Shown piece after piece: positions 18,072-28,030 of a stretch of 64,000 bases of DNA; positions within the stretch are counted from its first letter, which is position 1; every line of letters starts with the position of its first letter. Below the pieces are notes generated by a model. It saw only the letters and a list, made by a program, of their open reading frames with translations, ran no database searches and had not been told where the DNA came from. Position numbers and translations under genes: made by a program. This DNA comes from Trichomonas vaginalis G3 (Eukaryota > Parabasalia > Trichomonadida > Trichomonadidae), in contig NC_067203.1 in the NCBI RefSeq assembly GCF_026262505.1, positions 23,479,411 to 23,543,410 of the forward strand, given 5' to 3'.

Positions 18072-20377
18072 TGACAGCAACAAACAACAACAGCAACTAT
18101 ATCGTTTCTGATGAAAAAGTTATTGATTCATTAGCTGAGAATTAGTTGTGGCAGAAACTAAAACCCTCAACGAAAGAATTGGTGAAAACAGGATTGATTT
18201 ACATAACTACCTCAAACATGATGGAGGAAGAGGAAGGAAAACTGGTATGCTTATTAGTAAATAAAATATCAAATTTAACGATTATAGATGTTGATATCAA
18301 TAAATCGTACAATGATGAACTTAAAGAAACAGTTAGAAAAGACATTTTATCAAAACTTTCGGATAAAGATGTATCGTTAAAACCGCTTTCAGGAGGTCTT
18401 CACATTTATTGCAACACTAATTTCTTCTATGCAGTTCGAACAGAATGATTAAATGTTATTCCTGCAATGATTATGATATTGATATCATGACTTCTATGGA
18501 TGATTCAAAGCGTTCTTTAGTGGTTATGGCTGATTCAAGAGTTCGCAAGAATGCAACAGAACCAATCAATACATACTCATTCATTCGTGGAAGTTATGAT
18601 TCAACATTAACTAGAACAGTGAATGATATATTAAATGATTTGAATATTAAGGTAAGAGTTGAACAGAAGAATGAAGAAATAAAGACTATCATGAATGAAA
18701 ACAAAGATGTAAACATTGACGATAAACTAGCTCAGAGCATAGTTGATGGCATCTGTGATTTTGAAGTACATAATGACGGTGGAAACATGAATTTAGAAAA
18801 AGAAATAACATTATTCACACTGTTTCAAGCTATTAATTCGTTACCGGATCATCATTAATTAATGAAGCATACGATAACGTTTATAACTTCTGCAGTTTAA
18901 CAGAAAATGCAAAAAGTAATTTTGAAAAAGCACGTAGTAGATATGCACATTTAAATGACTTCTCCATTTGTTTAGTGAAGATTCTAAAACTATATCAAAA
19001 GGAATATTATGATGAATATGTTTTACCTTTATTACGTAAGCCAAAAATAACATTTGATATCAAACTTGATGACTCGTTTTTGATAACAGATATTAGACGC
19101 AAGGCTGAAAATCATCAGTATAAAAACAGTTCTGAAGTAATTGAGGATTTATCACGTGTAATCCGTTTTGTAGATTGTGGAAAAAATATTTCATTCAAAA
19201 GGACTATAATATCCACGACAAAATGAATCAAATATCATTTGTTCTTCAGTCAAACATGAAAGAGTCACTCAAAATGATTAAATTATTTAAAGAAGAAGGT
19301 AAAACCATAACAGCATGGGATGTACTACTAAATCAATTGTCTTCATTAACCGTTAAGGGTGTTTGCTTTAAATCTGATTCCCCAGATGTTTTCTCAACGT
19401 TTCAAGGTTATAAATACAACGTTCTCGAAAAACCAGATTACTCAAAAATTGAGATGTTTATGAATTTCATTAAAGAAGCCATTTGTGATAATAACGATGA
19501 AGTGTATAAATACCTTCTCGGCTGGATTGCATCAATGATTCAACATCCGGAATCAAGAATGAAACAGCAATTATTTTGAAAGGACTTCAGGGAACAGGTA
19601 AAAACAGATTTACAGACATTATTTCTGAACTTCTCGCTGGTTATTCATGTAAAAACATTACCGAAATAAGTGAGCTAACGGGTAATTTCAATTCAGTAGT
19701 TGAAAATAAAATGTTTCTTGTACTTAATGAACTCAAGAATGTGGGTGAAGACAGACTCGCAAACTTCAACGCTTTGAAATCAATTATTACGGATAATGAG
19801 ATAAGAATTAATGAAAAGAATCAACCAGAAGAACAGCTCAGAACGTTGCAAACTTCATTTTCGTAACTAACAACGTCTACCCTGTCAAAATTGAAGTTGG
19901 AGACAGAAGATACGTAGTTTTAAGAGTTAATGGTAAATTCAAGGGTCAATTTGATTACTTCAAGAATTTAATGGATTCATGCACAAGGAATTTTATGATA
20001 ATTTACTGACGTATTTTATGCAATATGACCTTTCATCATTTAATGTACGAATCATACCGATGACTGAAGCCAAACAAGATTTAATTGAATTATCATCAAA
20101 TCCTTTAGATGTATGGATAAATACACATTATGATGAATTGTGTGCAGGTATGACGTGTGAAAATGCTCTATTCTGCAAACCATCAGACATGAAAGACAAA
20201 AACTTTCAAATGAGTATTAAGGATAAATGTGATAGGAAACATAGAAGAATAGACGGTAAACAAACATGGTATTATGTTTTGAAAGAAGAAATGAAAGGAT
20301 TATATAAACAGGTTGAACCAAACGATAATGAGGAATCATTTACTGATGATGAAATACCTGTAAATGAAGCTTTATAA
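18072..20377 (+). pseudogene. Broken Maverick helicase (SF3/D5-like)
   Basis: Remnant of a superfamily 3 helicase, probably with an N-terminal primase-like region. Recognisable parts include a Walker A stretch GLQGTGKNRFTD near 19585, a Walker B-like stretch FLVLNELKN near 19720, and a following GDRRYVVLRVNGKFKG-type sensor region near 19900. These match the helicase of the second element (49847-53693). The gene is broken, with several breaks. It starts after the T-rich run with TATATAA and is bracketed by 121-bp repeat arrays in opposite orientation. Confidence 0.85.
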
Positions 20378-20393
20378 AGTATGATTGGAATTT

Positions 20394-20888
20394 ATTTTTG
20401 AATAACCCATGATGTTGTCAAAATGTCATGTTGTCACATTTTTTCATAGAAGTTAAATGACCTGGTAGCACATGGTAACATGGTAGCACCTTCGGTTATT
20501 CAATAATTAATTATTTTTGCATTAATCCTGAACTGTTGTCAAAATGTCATGTTGTCACATTTTTTCATAGAAGTTAAATGACCTGGTAGCACATGGTAAC
20601 ATGGTAGCACCTTCGGTTATTCAATAATTAATTATTTTTGCATTAATCCTGAACTGTTGTCAAAATGTCATGTTGTCACATTTTTTCATAGAAGTTAAAT
20701 GACCTGGTAGCACATGGTAACATGGTAGCACCTTCGGTTATTCAATAATTAATTATTTTTGCATTAATCCTGAACTGTTGTCAAAATGTCATGTTGTCAC
20801 ATTTTTTCATAGAAGTTAAATGACCTGGTAGCACATGGTAACATGGTAGCACCTTCGGTTATTCAATAATTAATTATTTTTGAATAAC
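20394..20888 (-). repeat. 121-bp tandem array, four copies, inverted relative to the first
   Basis: About four units of 121 bp carrying the reverse complement of the array at 17412-18003 (gtcaaaatgtcatgttgtca, then cctggtagcacatggtaaca, then accttcggtt). Units also contain ttattcaataattaattatt, absent from most units of the first array. Confidence 0.93.
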
Positions 20889-20939
20889 TGGGAAATAAAT
20901 TTACGTCAAATATGCAATTTATAAAATCTTATGTCGACA

Positions 20940-21019
20940 GGCTACGTAGCACAGTGGTCAAAGGTGGTGTTATGGAGGGGTCAAGGTCTGTGGTTCGAAC
21001 CGCGACAGCGCCGTATTTT
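20940..21019 (+). ncRNA. tRNA-like Pol III unit inside the Maverick
   Basis: TAGCACAGTGG at 20947-20957 fits the Pol III A-box (TRGCNNAGYNGG), and GGTTCGAACC at 20992-21001 fits the B-box (GGTTCGANNCC), 34 bases apart as in tRNA genes. A TTTT stop lies at 21016-21019. I could not fold a proper acceptor stem or anticodon arm, so this is a tRNA-like or tRNA-derived RNA, not a confident tRNA gene. It follows the second 121-bp array directly. Confidence 0.5.
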
Positions 21020-21077
21020 CTTATTTTCTTTGTTTGTCTTGTTTGTCGTGAATAAAAAGTGTCATAAAAGTGCTCTA

Positions 21078-21153
21078 TCTTCCACGGGAATAAATAAAAA
21101 ATTTACTTTATTTCTTCTTTATTTCTTCTTTATTTCTTTGTTCCCGTGGAAGA
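21078..21153. repeat. Hairpin with 13-bp perfect stem
   Basis: tcttccacgggaa at 21078-21090 is the reverse complement of ttcccgtggaaga at 21141-21153, with a T-rich loop of 50 bases (tttatttcttc repeated). It lies between the tRNA-like unit and the KilA-N gene and could be a processing or termination structure. Confidence 0.75.
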
Positions 21154-21231
21154 AGGGTTTTGCTGTTTTTTCTCAGCCGAAATCAATGATTTTTTCATTT
21201 TTGGTGAATTCAATAAAAATAAATGGTTCAT

Positions 21232-21895
21232 TTACTCACAATATTTTTGTACAAAACGACCCCAAACTTTTAACTTCTTTTCTGCAGCTTCAAATGCTAT
21301 CTTAGCGAGTTCATATTCTCTAAATTCTCTCTTTAAATCTTCTTGTTCCCATTGGTCTAGTTCGTATGGAGAATCTCTATAACCATAATATATCTCACGT
21401 TCATGTTCTAATTGTTTTTCACACATTTTTCCAACTTCTTCTTCGAACAAAGGTTTAGCATTCTCCACTGTATCTTCGAGTTCTTCTTCATCTAACTTCT
21501 CATGAACTTTCTTGTCTATGGAGTCCATAATATCTTTGACATAAAATGCATACTTTACAGAGCACCATTCAGCAACAAAATGAACGAGGTCAGCATGTAT
21601 GTAAATACCTTTGAATTCATTCATGAACCCTTTGTAAGCTCATAAAATGCTTGTTTTGAGGTCGAGCCACTTTTGGCTCCACCGTATTCGTTCATCCAAA
21701 ACTCAAGAATTTCCTGCATTTTAGTACTATTGAGAAATCTGTTTAAATGGTTTAACTTTCCTGCTTCTCTTCCATCTTTGTTGCATTAATGTAACCATCC
21801 TTGTCTCTACGTAAGACTTCAATACCATTATAAGTGCCTTTTGTGAATGTTTCGCCATTAGATTTGTTCGTGAACGTCTGTGCTTCGACCGACAT
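21232..21895 (-). pseudogene. Broken KilA-N domain gene
   Basis: Minus-strand KilA-N DNA-binding protein remnant. The start of the domain is visible near 21780-21830 (YNGIEVLRRDKDGYINATKM), and the later KilA-N block GIYIHADLVHFVAEWCSVKY lies near 21545-21610, followed by a Glu-rich helical tail. KilA-N proteins are common in large DNA viruses and very numerous in trichomonads. The gene is broken, about two breaks. A related fragment lies in the second element at 54959-55230. Confidence 0.85.
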
Positions 21896-21974
21896 TACTG
21901 TTCTTACATACAAAATAAAAAAATAAATAAAAATAATTTTAAAACTAATGAAATTAATTATTTTTGGACTGAAT

Positions 21975-24257
21975 TCATTGAACTCTATACCATGCGAATA
22001 CAGTCATATAGGGAGGCATGTAATCTTTACTCTGTCCCGTCGTTTGTGTATATCCTGAAACATTATGTGTATGATTACCTGAACCCTGTGTATCGCTCCA
22101 GTAACAATTAATAGCAAATTTAACTTCATCTTTAACATCATACCCTTTACCTTTTATCATTCCTGACCAATCCCAATATCTATGCTTATGCCATCCTGCT
22201 TCAGTTGTGTTTAAATTAACGTAATGACTATGAGCAGGTAAATTTTCGCCCGTAATTGTTTTACTTCCTCCTGTTTGTTTTGATGAGTTAGCACAATATA
22301 AGAAACGATCGGTTATTTGTTGCCATGTACCAAAACCTAAAACACTTGCCGGATTTGTTGAGTTCATTGACGTATATATTGAACCAATGGGGTAAATCAT
22401 CTCAAGCATTGTATTTAATTTAGTATTAACCCATTCCTTATCTGCTTTCTCCTTTAACTCAGTATTAACGTATTCCTTATCTGCTTTCTTCTTTAACTCA
22501 GTATTAACATATTCCTTATCTGCTTTCTCCTTTAACTCAGTATTAACGTATTCCTTATCTGCTTTCTTCTTTAACTCAGTATTAACATATTCCTTATCTG
22601 CTTTCTTCTTTAATCCATTATGAATATTGAATTTATTATATAATATTGAAATCGTGTAAGAAGTTAAAATTGGTATTGTCATCAATATTAACATATTATT
22701 TTTGAAAATTGCTTTTTTAACATCTTGAAATTTTGTGATTTCAGACCAATTTTTTCCATCACTACTGATATTTACTAAATCACCACATCCAAAAGCAATG
22801 AAATACCCATCAATATAAAACAAATTTGTAAATCTATAATTTTGAGTAAATTTTGGAGTGAATGAATAAACCAATTTCCATCTTGGTGTTTTCTCTGGAT
22901 CCTGTGAAAAATCTTGTGATAAATAAATATGTCTGTTATAACTTACAGGATATGAATACACCATACTACCTGAAACAAGAACACAAACATTTGAAGCATA
23001 ACATAAAGCTTCGATGTCTCCATCAGCTTGAAAAATTTGTTCAAATTGACCTTGTGATATTGAAGATGATCTATAAATTTTATCATTTTGTAGGATAAAA
23101 TACATGTTGTTAATGTAATACCACTTACTTGTATAATCAATTTTCAAATCTGATGACATCATACTAAACATATAATAATTTATCCCATCCTCACTAATGA
23201 AAATTTGATTGACTTCATAAATTAGTACCCATTTATTATTAACACATCTAATAGGATTATTTGGATATTTAAATTTAACATCTTGATTTAAATTACATTT
23301 GAACCATTGGATACAATCGAATGAATAACAAGGGCAAAAATCATTTCCAACCGTTATCATTCCCATAAATTTGCCGTTATTATATTCAACATAAAAAATT
23401 CTTGGATTAATGATTGGCTCTCGTGTATCAGGATTCAAAACGGATGGAGTAAATGATTCATAGTTTTTAAAATCATTTGTTTTAAAATAATAAAGCGCTC
23501 CACCTGTATAAAATAAATACATGGTCACTCCATCGAAACATATCCATTCAATATCTTCAAATGTTTTATCTGATGATTTCATAAAATTTAAAAATGATGG
23601 GGTAAAATAAACCTCTGATTGTTTTATTTCTTCATTAACAAATGATATATCAGCTTTCTTTGCTAACTCAGTATTAATGAATGAAATAACTTTTTCCTTA
23701 TCTGCTTTCTTCATTAACTCATCGTTAACATAAGTTTTATCCGCTTTAAGGTCTAAACATCCTGAAACCCATCCTGTATCGGCTTTAGCTTTTAAAATCT
23801 TTGATGTCCGTTCATTATACCATTCAACTCTTTCTTTAATTTCATTATCTTTTTCGTCAACATATTCCTTATCCGCTTTCTTCACTAACGCAGCAGCAAC
23901 ACATTCCTTATCTGCTTTCTTCATTATGTCATTTAGGAAACCTTTTATGAATTCCTCATTTAAATTAAATCTTCCAATCTTCAAAACTTTAGGAAATGCA
24001 TTTAATGCGTAATATCTCTGTTCTTCTGGTGGAATTGATGTTATATCATCCGTTATTCCTTTAATTTTTGAATTCATAAATAAAATTTCTTTTATATTTG
24101 ATATCACTGCACCACCTTTGCAAACGAATTCGAAATGGTCATTTTTCAATACTATCTCCAAATCTCCATATTTCAACATTTGCGTTTGTTCTGCCGTCTT
24201 TGAATTATATGCATATATGGCGTATGTAATGGTCTGTGGTTGCTGTTGTTTAATCAT
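21975..24257 (-). CDS. Phage-tail-fibre-like attachment protein
   Basis: 760-aa protein in three zones. The first ~215 residues include scattered KKADKEYV-type motifs. About 215-545 is a beta-rich stretch with repeats resembling propeller blades (for example NISSDGKNWSEITKF). About 545-620 is a run of five near-identical repeats KKADKEYVNTELK, typical of trimeric fibre shafts. The end (about 620-760) resembles a phage tail-collar/fibre tip: YPIGSIYTSMNSTNPASVLG, FGTWQQI, then GENLPAHSHYV and a His-rich segment. Such tips trimerise and bind host receptors. The likely role is virion attachment; in a eukaryotic element this suggests exchange with bacteriophages. It appears as one open frame. Confidence 0.8.
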   Translation of the reverse strand: MIKQQQPQTITYAIYAYNSKTAEQTQMLKYGDLEIVLKNDHFEFVCKGGAVISNIKEILFMNSKIKGITDDITSIPPEEQRYYALNAFPKVLKIGRFNLNEEFIKGFLNDIMKKADKECVAAALVKKADKEYVDEKDNEIKERVEWYNERTSKILKAKADTGWVSGCLDLKADKTYVNDELMKKADKEKVISFINTELAKKADISFVNEEIKQSEVYFTPSFLNFMKSSDKTFEDIEWICFDGVTMYLFYTGGALYYFKTNDFKNYESFTPSVLNPDTREPIINPRIFYVEYNNGKFMGMITVGNDFCPCYSFDCIQWFKCNLNQDVKFKYPNNPIRCVNNKWVLIYEVNQIFISEDGINYYMFSMMSSDLKIDYTSKWYYINNMYFILQNDKIYRSSSISQGQFEQIFQADGDIEALCYASNVCVLVSGSMVYSYPVSYNRHIYLSQDFSQDPEKTPRWKLVYSFTPKFTQNYRFTNLFYIDGYFIAFGCGDLVNISSDGKNWSEITKFQDVKKAIFKNNMLILMTIPILTSYTISILYNKFNIHNGLKKKADKEYVNTELKKKADKEYVNTELKEKADKEYVNTELKKKADKEYVNTELKEKADKEWVNTKLNTMLEMIYPIGSIYTSMNSTNPASVLGFGTWQQITDRFLYCANSSKQTGGSKTITGENLPAHSHYVNLNTTEAGWHKHRYWDWSGMIKGKGYDVKDEVKFAINCYWSDTQGSGNHTHNVSGYTQTTGQSKDYMPPYMTVFAWYRVQ

Positions 24258-24297
24258 TTATTACGATTTAAAAATAAATATTTAATCTGTTATCTCA

Positions 24298-24822
24298 TCA
24301 GCTTTTTTCTATTTGAAATTGCCATAATATTTCATTCATAAATTCTAAATCACAATCAAATAGGTCAGTTATTCTAAATTTAATATTTGATAAATCTTTT
24401 GAATGAAGAATAAATGAATTCCCGGATAATTGAAACGGATATGATAAAGAAAATATGTTTAAGTTGATGGATAAAATGTTTTGTATTGATGGGTAAGAGT
24501 TAGGGTCTAATGTTTGATGTGAAAATCTCATTGGGGTATTAACTTTATCACATTTGATTAAAATGAAATTAGAACCAGTGTCAGAATACAAAACATCCCC
24601 AACATCTTTTTCAAAATTTAATATCCCCAACAATGAACGAAGACGAGGAGTACAAAATTTAATTTTCAGCGGAAATTTAATAAGGTTATTTATTTCATCA
24701 AGTTCAAAAAGTTTATCAGGTTTTGATTTAAAATTTTCTTCATACCATACGATAAATGATTCATTTAAATAACTTAAAATCATGTTAATATCCCATTTCG
24801 TTATCACATTATTTATATACAT
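24298..24822 (-). CDS. Unrecognised Maverick protein, 174 aa
   Basis: 174-aa protein beginning MYINNVITKWDINMILSYLN. The second half alternates hydrophobic beta-like strands (ILSINLNIFSLSYPFQLSG, then FRITDLFDCDLEF), as in small jelly-roll virion proteins, but I cannot assign it. It lies among virion-type genes on the minus strand, so a structural role is likely. Confidence 0.5.
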   Translation of the reverse strand: MYINNVITKWDINMILSYLNESFIVWYEENFKSKPDKLFELDEINNLIKFPLKIKFCTPRLRSLLGILNFEKDVGDVLYSDTGSNFILIKCDKVNTPMRFSHQTLDPNSYPSIQNILSINLNIFSLSYPFQLSGNSFILHSKDLSNIKFRITDLFDCDLEFMNEILWQFQIEKS

Positions 24823-24836
24823 ATCATACGTTTTTA

Positions 24837-24861
24837 GGTCTACGACCCGCCGCTATGCGGC
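24837..24861. repeat. Mini-hairpin pair 4
   Basis: ggtc-tac-gacc (24837-24847) and gccgc-tat-gcggc (24849-24861). They overlap the last codons and stop of the 58-aa gene at 24840-25016. Confidence 0.75.
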
Positions 24862-25016
24862 TCATGGTCATCTTTAATAAATGATATATAATCTGAAGGG
24901 TCTAAAAGAATGGGATTAAATTTACCACTCACAGAAACGAGAGTAACATTATAAATTCCGCTAACTGTTAAATTTAATTCACAGTTATTATTCGAAATAA
25001 TATTGATAATTGACAT
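24840..25016 (-). CDS. Small beta-rich Maverick protein, 58 aa
   Basis: 58-aa frame beginning MSIINIISNNNCELNLTVSG with strand-like stretches (GIYNVTLVSVSGKF). The start is preceded on its own strand by a T-poor AT run ending in aaaaaa, and it faces the divergent 76-aa gene at 25038. Unknown function; its 3' end is made of two mini-hairpins. Confidence 0.4.
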   Translation of the reverse strand: MSIINIISNNNCELNLTVSGIYNVTLVSVSGKFNPILLDPSDYISFIKDDHEPHSGGS

Positions 25017-25037
25017 TTTTTTATTACGATTAAAAAT

Positions 25038-25268
25038 ATGGTAAAGCGTTATTTTCCAGTGATAAATAAAACTAGAATAAGATTACCTCAAGAATTCATA
25101 AATTCAACGAATAAGAAATTCATTCATGTTATAAATTTTAGTGTTTTCAGAAAATATGAGTCGATGTCATATTCATCATCAGGTTATATTTCACTTCATT
25201 CAAATTTAGTTCAATCAAACCCATATAATGACCATTTCATAAGATTTTCAGATGGTATTAAAATGTAA
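25038..25268 (+). CDS. Small Maverick protein, 76 aa
   Basis: 76-aa basic, aromatic-rich protein (MVKRYFPVINKTRIRLPQEF). Plus-strand frame starting after the element's T-rich run, divergent from the 58-aa gene. Unknown function. Confidence 0.4.
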   Translation: MVKRYFPVINKTRIRLPQEFINSTNKKFIHVINFSVFRKYESMSYSSSGYISLHSNLVQSNPYNDHFIRFSDGIKM

Positions 25269-25282
25269 TTGATAGATTAAAA

Positions 25283-26210
25283 TATGAACAGATTGACAAT
25301 ATCGAATTTTTGGAATTTTGGTTTAAATATCCCGATGGAAAAAAGATTGAAGTTAAAGATAAAGCTGATACTATAACAAAAACAATTACAATGACCGATC
25401 CGGATAGTGGGGAACAAAAAGAAATAAAACAAACGATAGAAACTGGTGAAAGGTCAATTATTATCGATTATGATGCAAAGGATTATTATTCGATAATGTT
25501 AATGCTTGAATATTAAATAGCCTTAACAAAGAATTTTTCAAGTGATATTTTATATTCATCAACTATTTTATTATAAATATCATTATATGTAAATGAAGTT
25601 CAGTTGTTGTTCCGTTCTTTGATATCTTAATTGTGCTAATATCCTTTATAGGATTTATTTTTGCAACTGTTCCGCAGCATGAAACCTCATCATCTATGAA
25701 AAATTGAATCTTCACGTCTGAATCTTGAACATCACAAAGAATGGCGATAATGTGAATTAATGATTCATAAGGTAAAATAATTAACGGATTGGTCAATTAA
25801 ATTTATTATTGAATCATAATTATCAGTTATGATATCACGGTAAATTTTCATTAATTCAGAATTAATGTCTATTTTATATGGCGCATTGCGACTGTAATCG
25901 TAGATTCCTGGGTTCTCGATGTTTGATGAAAGAGGTGGGGGGTATGTTGGATAAGTGGGAATTTCAACAGGTTCTTTACCAGGTTCAGATAAAATGATTG
26001 GGTCTCCATTCTCACGTTTTCTTCATTCTCCTCATTCTTCGGTAAGTCACGAGTTAATAAATTTGGTTGAGTTGCTGACCTTGTTAATTCAGGACTAACA
26101 TTAACTTTAACATTTTGAATAATTCGTGATTTATCATCATTTACGTTATAACCAACCGTAATCTCTGCTTTTGCGTTAGTGTTCTTTTGACTAGTGAAAC
26201 GTCTTCTCAT
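25283..26210. other. Degraded small-gene region of the Maverick
   Basis: Several short frames on both strands, among them a 113-residue minus-strand one starting at 26210 (MRRRFTSQKNTNAKAEITVG) after TTTTTTTATTCGAATATAA, the element's pre-ATG pattern. None is recognised. The region looks broken. Confidence 0.4.
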
Positions 26211-26239
26211 TTATATTCGAATAAAAAAATATATTTAAA

Positions 26240-27140
26240 CTTTTATTTTGCTGGAACTTTTGAATCTATTATTTCCTGTATTTGTTCATGAAGTTGATTT
26301 TTAGCATTTTCATCGAAATTAATAGACCGAATATATTCATTAATTGCATTCTTATAATCATCTGATTTCTCAAATTTTCTTTTATCTGATTCCTTAACTA
26401 AATCATAAGTTAAACCTCGTTGCTGATATAATGGTTTCTTAATTAAATCTTTGAATGCTTGAGATAAAGCACCTGATGCAATTCTTGCTACTATAATTGG
26501 TTGGAATTGCTGTTTAAGTTCATCTTTAACATTTGCGAAACTGGATCGAATAAAGCAACTTTAAAGAATTTCTTAGCTGGAATTTCAGGTCTTAAATTTG
26601 CATATTGACCATCAAACTGGTTAAATATCGTGGTAATCCATCCGGTCCCTCTTCAATAGCATTTAATTCTTCATTGAAATAAGAATATGGATTATGACGG
26701 TATGAATTAATTGGACCATTTTCACCTTCTCCAATGTATTGTTTAACAGCTTTTCCATTTTCATCAAATTGCATAGGATAACGTTCATTATATGCTTTAC
26801 GTTTAGGATAATCCGTCATTGTTAATTTATACCCATTTATGACTTTAATATTTCCTTGACCATCAGTAACGAAAACTTCATTTATTCCATCAGGTTTTCC
26901 ATTTGGACCCGTAATGTCTGCTTCGTGTGCTTCCCAATTTGGTCCATGACGTTTGGCATATGCTTGAGCTTCTGGTAATGTTAAAACGTTTCTCATTTGT
27001 TTAACATCCTTTTGAAGACCGGCAACAATGTGGACTAATTCTTTCATTCCGTCTGGAACTTTCATAGTTCTATTATATGCACCCTTTTTGTTTGTTCCTT
27101 GTTTTAATGGAACCTGTAGAAGATTTGCAATTTCTGTCAT
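26240..27140 (-). CDS. Predicted Maverick virion protein
   Basis: Minus-strand region opening with [20 protein letters not shown]. It contains a block with [19 protein letters not shown] and [19 protein letters not shown], followed by [14 protein letters not shown]. This Gly/Asn/Pro-rich beta pattern recurs in my recollection of structural proteins of Mavericks and related viruses, but no named family is certain. It lies between the ATPase and other virion genes. The region looks broken, with one or two breaks. Confidence 0.55.
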
Positions 27141-27180
27141 GTTTAATTATAAATAAAAAATAAAAATTAATTATAAAAAG

Positions 27181-27941
27181 TTATTCGAATTTAATGGAAC
27201 CTTTATTTAAATCAACTATTATTTTTCCATGTTCTCCTAATTGTTGATATTGTGTGTAAAGTTCATTAATGCTCATTGGTAAATTCACTTGATAAAGCAT
27301 AACGTTCAACTGTTGACGACTAAAACCACTGAAAATGAAAAGGGTGGACAGGTTTGATTTAATGTTTGTGCTTAATGCTTTAAAGTATTGAACAGCCATG
27401 AAGAATGAACACTGAATGTGTCGACATTGAGTTAATAATTGATTAAAATATGATTTCTCATTAGTTATTAGTTTTGATTTCACGCATCATCTAGAAAAAT
27501 GAGTGAATGCAAAAATTCTCTATCAAAATTTGAAATAGAAAGTGTTTCAAATAATTCATCCCGTTGTTTATCAATAATTTTATCCTCTAATCCTTGCTTC
27601 TTGATTGTATTATATAATTCTTTATACATTAAAAAGTTTTTTAAATAATCTTCTGCTTCTTCTTGTGATAAATAAATAATTGGAATTTTGATTAAATGCT
27701 TTAAAGATTCAAATGTATCATCTGAAGGTGAACCTGAACGGTTGATATAAATTAACACATGTGAATAGGGTGAAGTGTTAGCAATAATGATAATTTGTTT
27801 TAATATCGTTAATGTTTTACCTTTATTTTGTTTACCAATTGCTGCAGTGATTGAATTTAAGTAACATTCAGAATATGGAATTTTCATTAATTTTTCCTTA
27901 GATAGAGCATTTCTATTATCACTCAATGCTTCATTAATCAT
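27181..27941 (-). pseudogene. Maverick packaging ATPase (A32/FtsK-like), broken
   Basis: Genome-packaging ATPase of the HerA/FtsK class that pumps DNA into the capsid. Visible: a P-loop AAIGKQNKGKTLTILKQ near 27810-27850, a Walker B strand HSLIFLDDA near 27485, and a downstream arginine-finger-type segment with QCRHIQCSFFMAVQYFK near 27385-27430. Gene order next to the capsid region agrees with Polintons. The gene is broken once. Confidence 0.82.
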
Positions 27942-28030
27942 ATCATCTACGTATGTATTATATACTCCTGCTAATTCTTCATAAGGGTGGATGAATTTAA
28001 ATCCATTTAATCAAAAATAAATTTATAATT

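Noticed and set aside
20940-21012. A standard tRNA gene
   Set aside because: A- and B-boxes fit, but no 7-bp acceptor stem or 5-bp anticodon stem can be drawn, so only a tRNA-like unit is claimed.
20931-21305. A 124-codon frame starting MSTGYVAQWSKVVLWRGQG
   Set aside because: It overlaps the tRNA-like unit and the 13-bp hairpin, is composed of poly-Phe and Leu runs from T-rich sequence and has no homology or usual pre-ATG motif.
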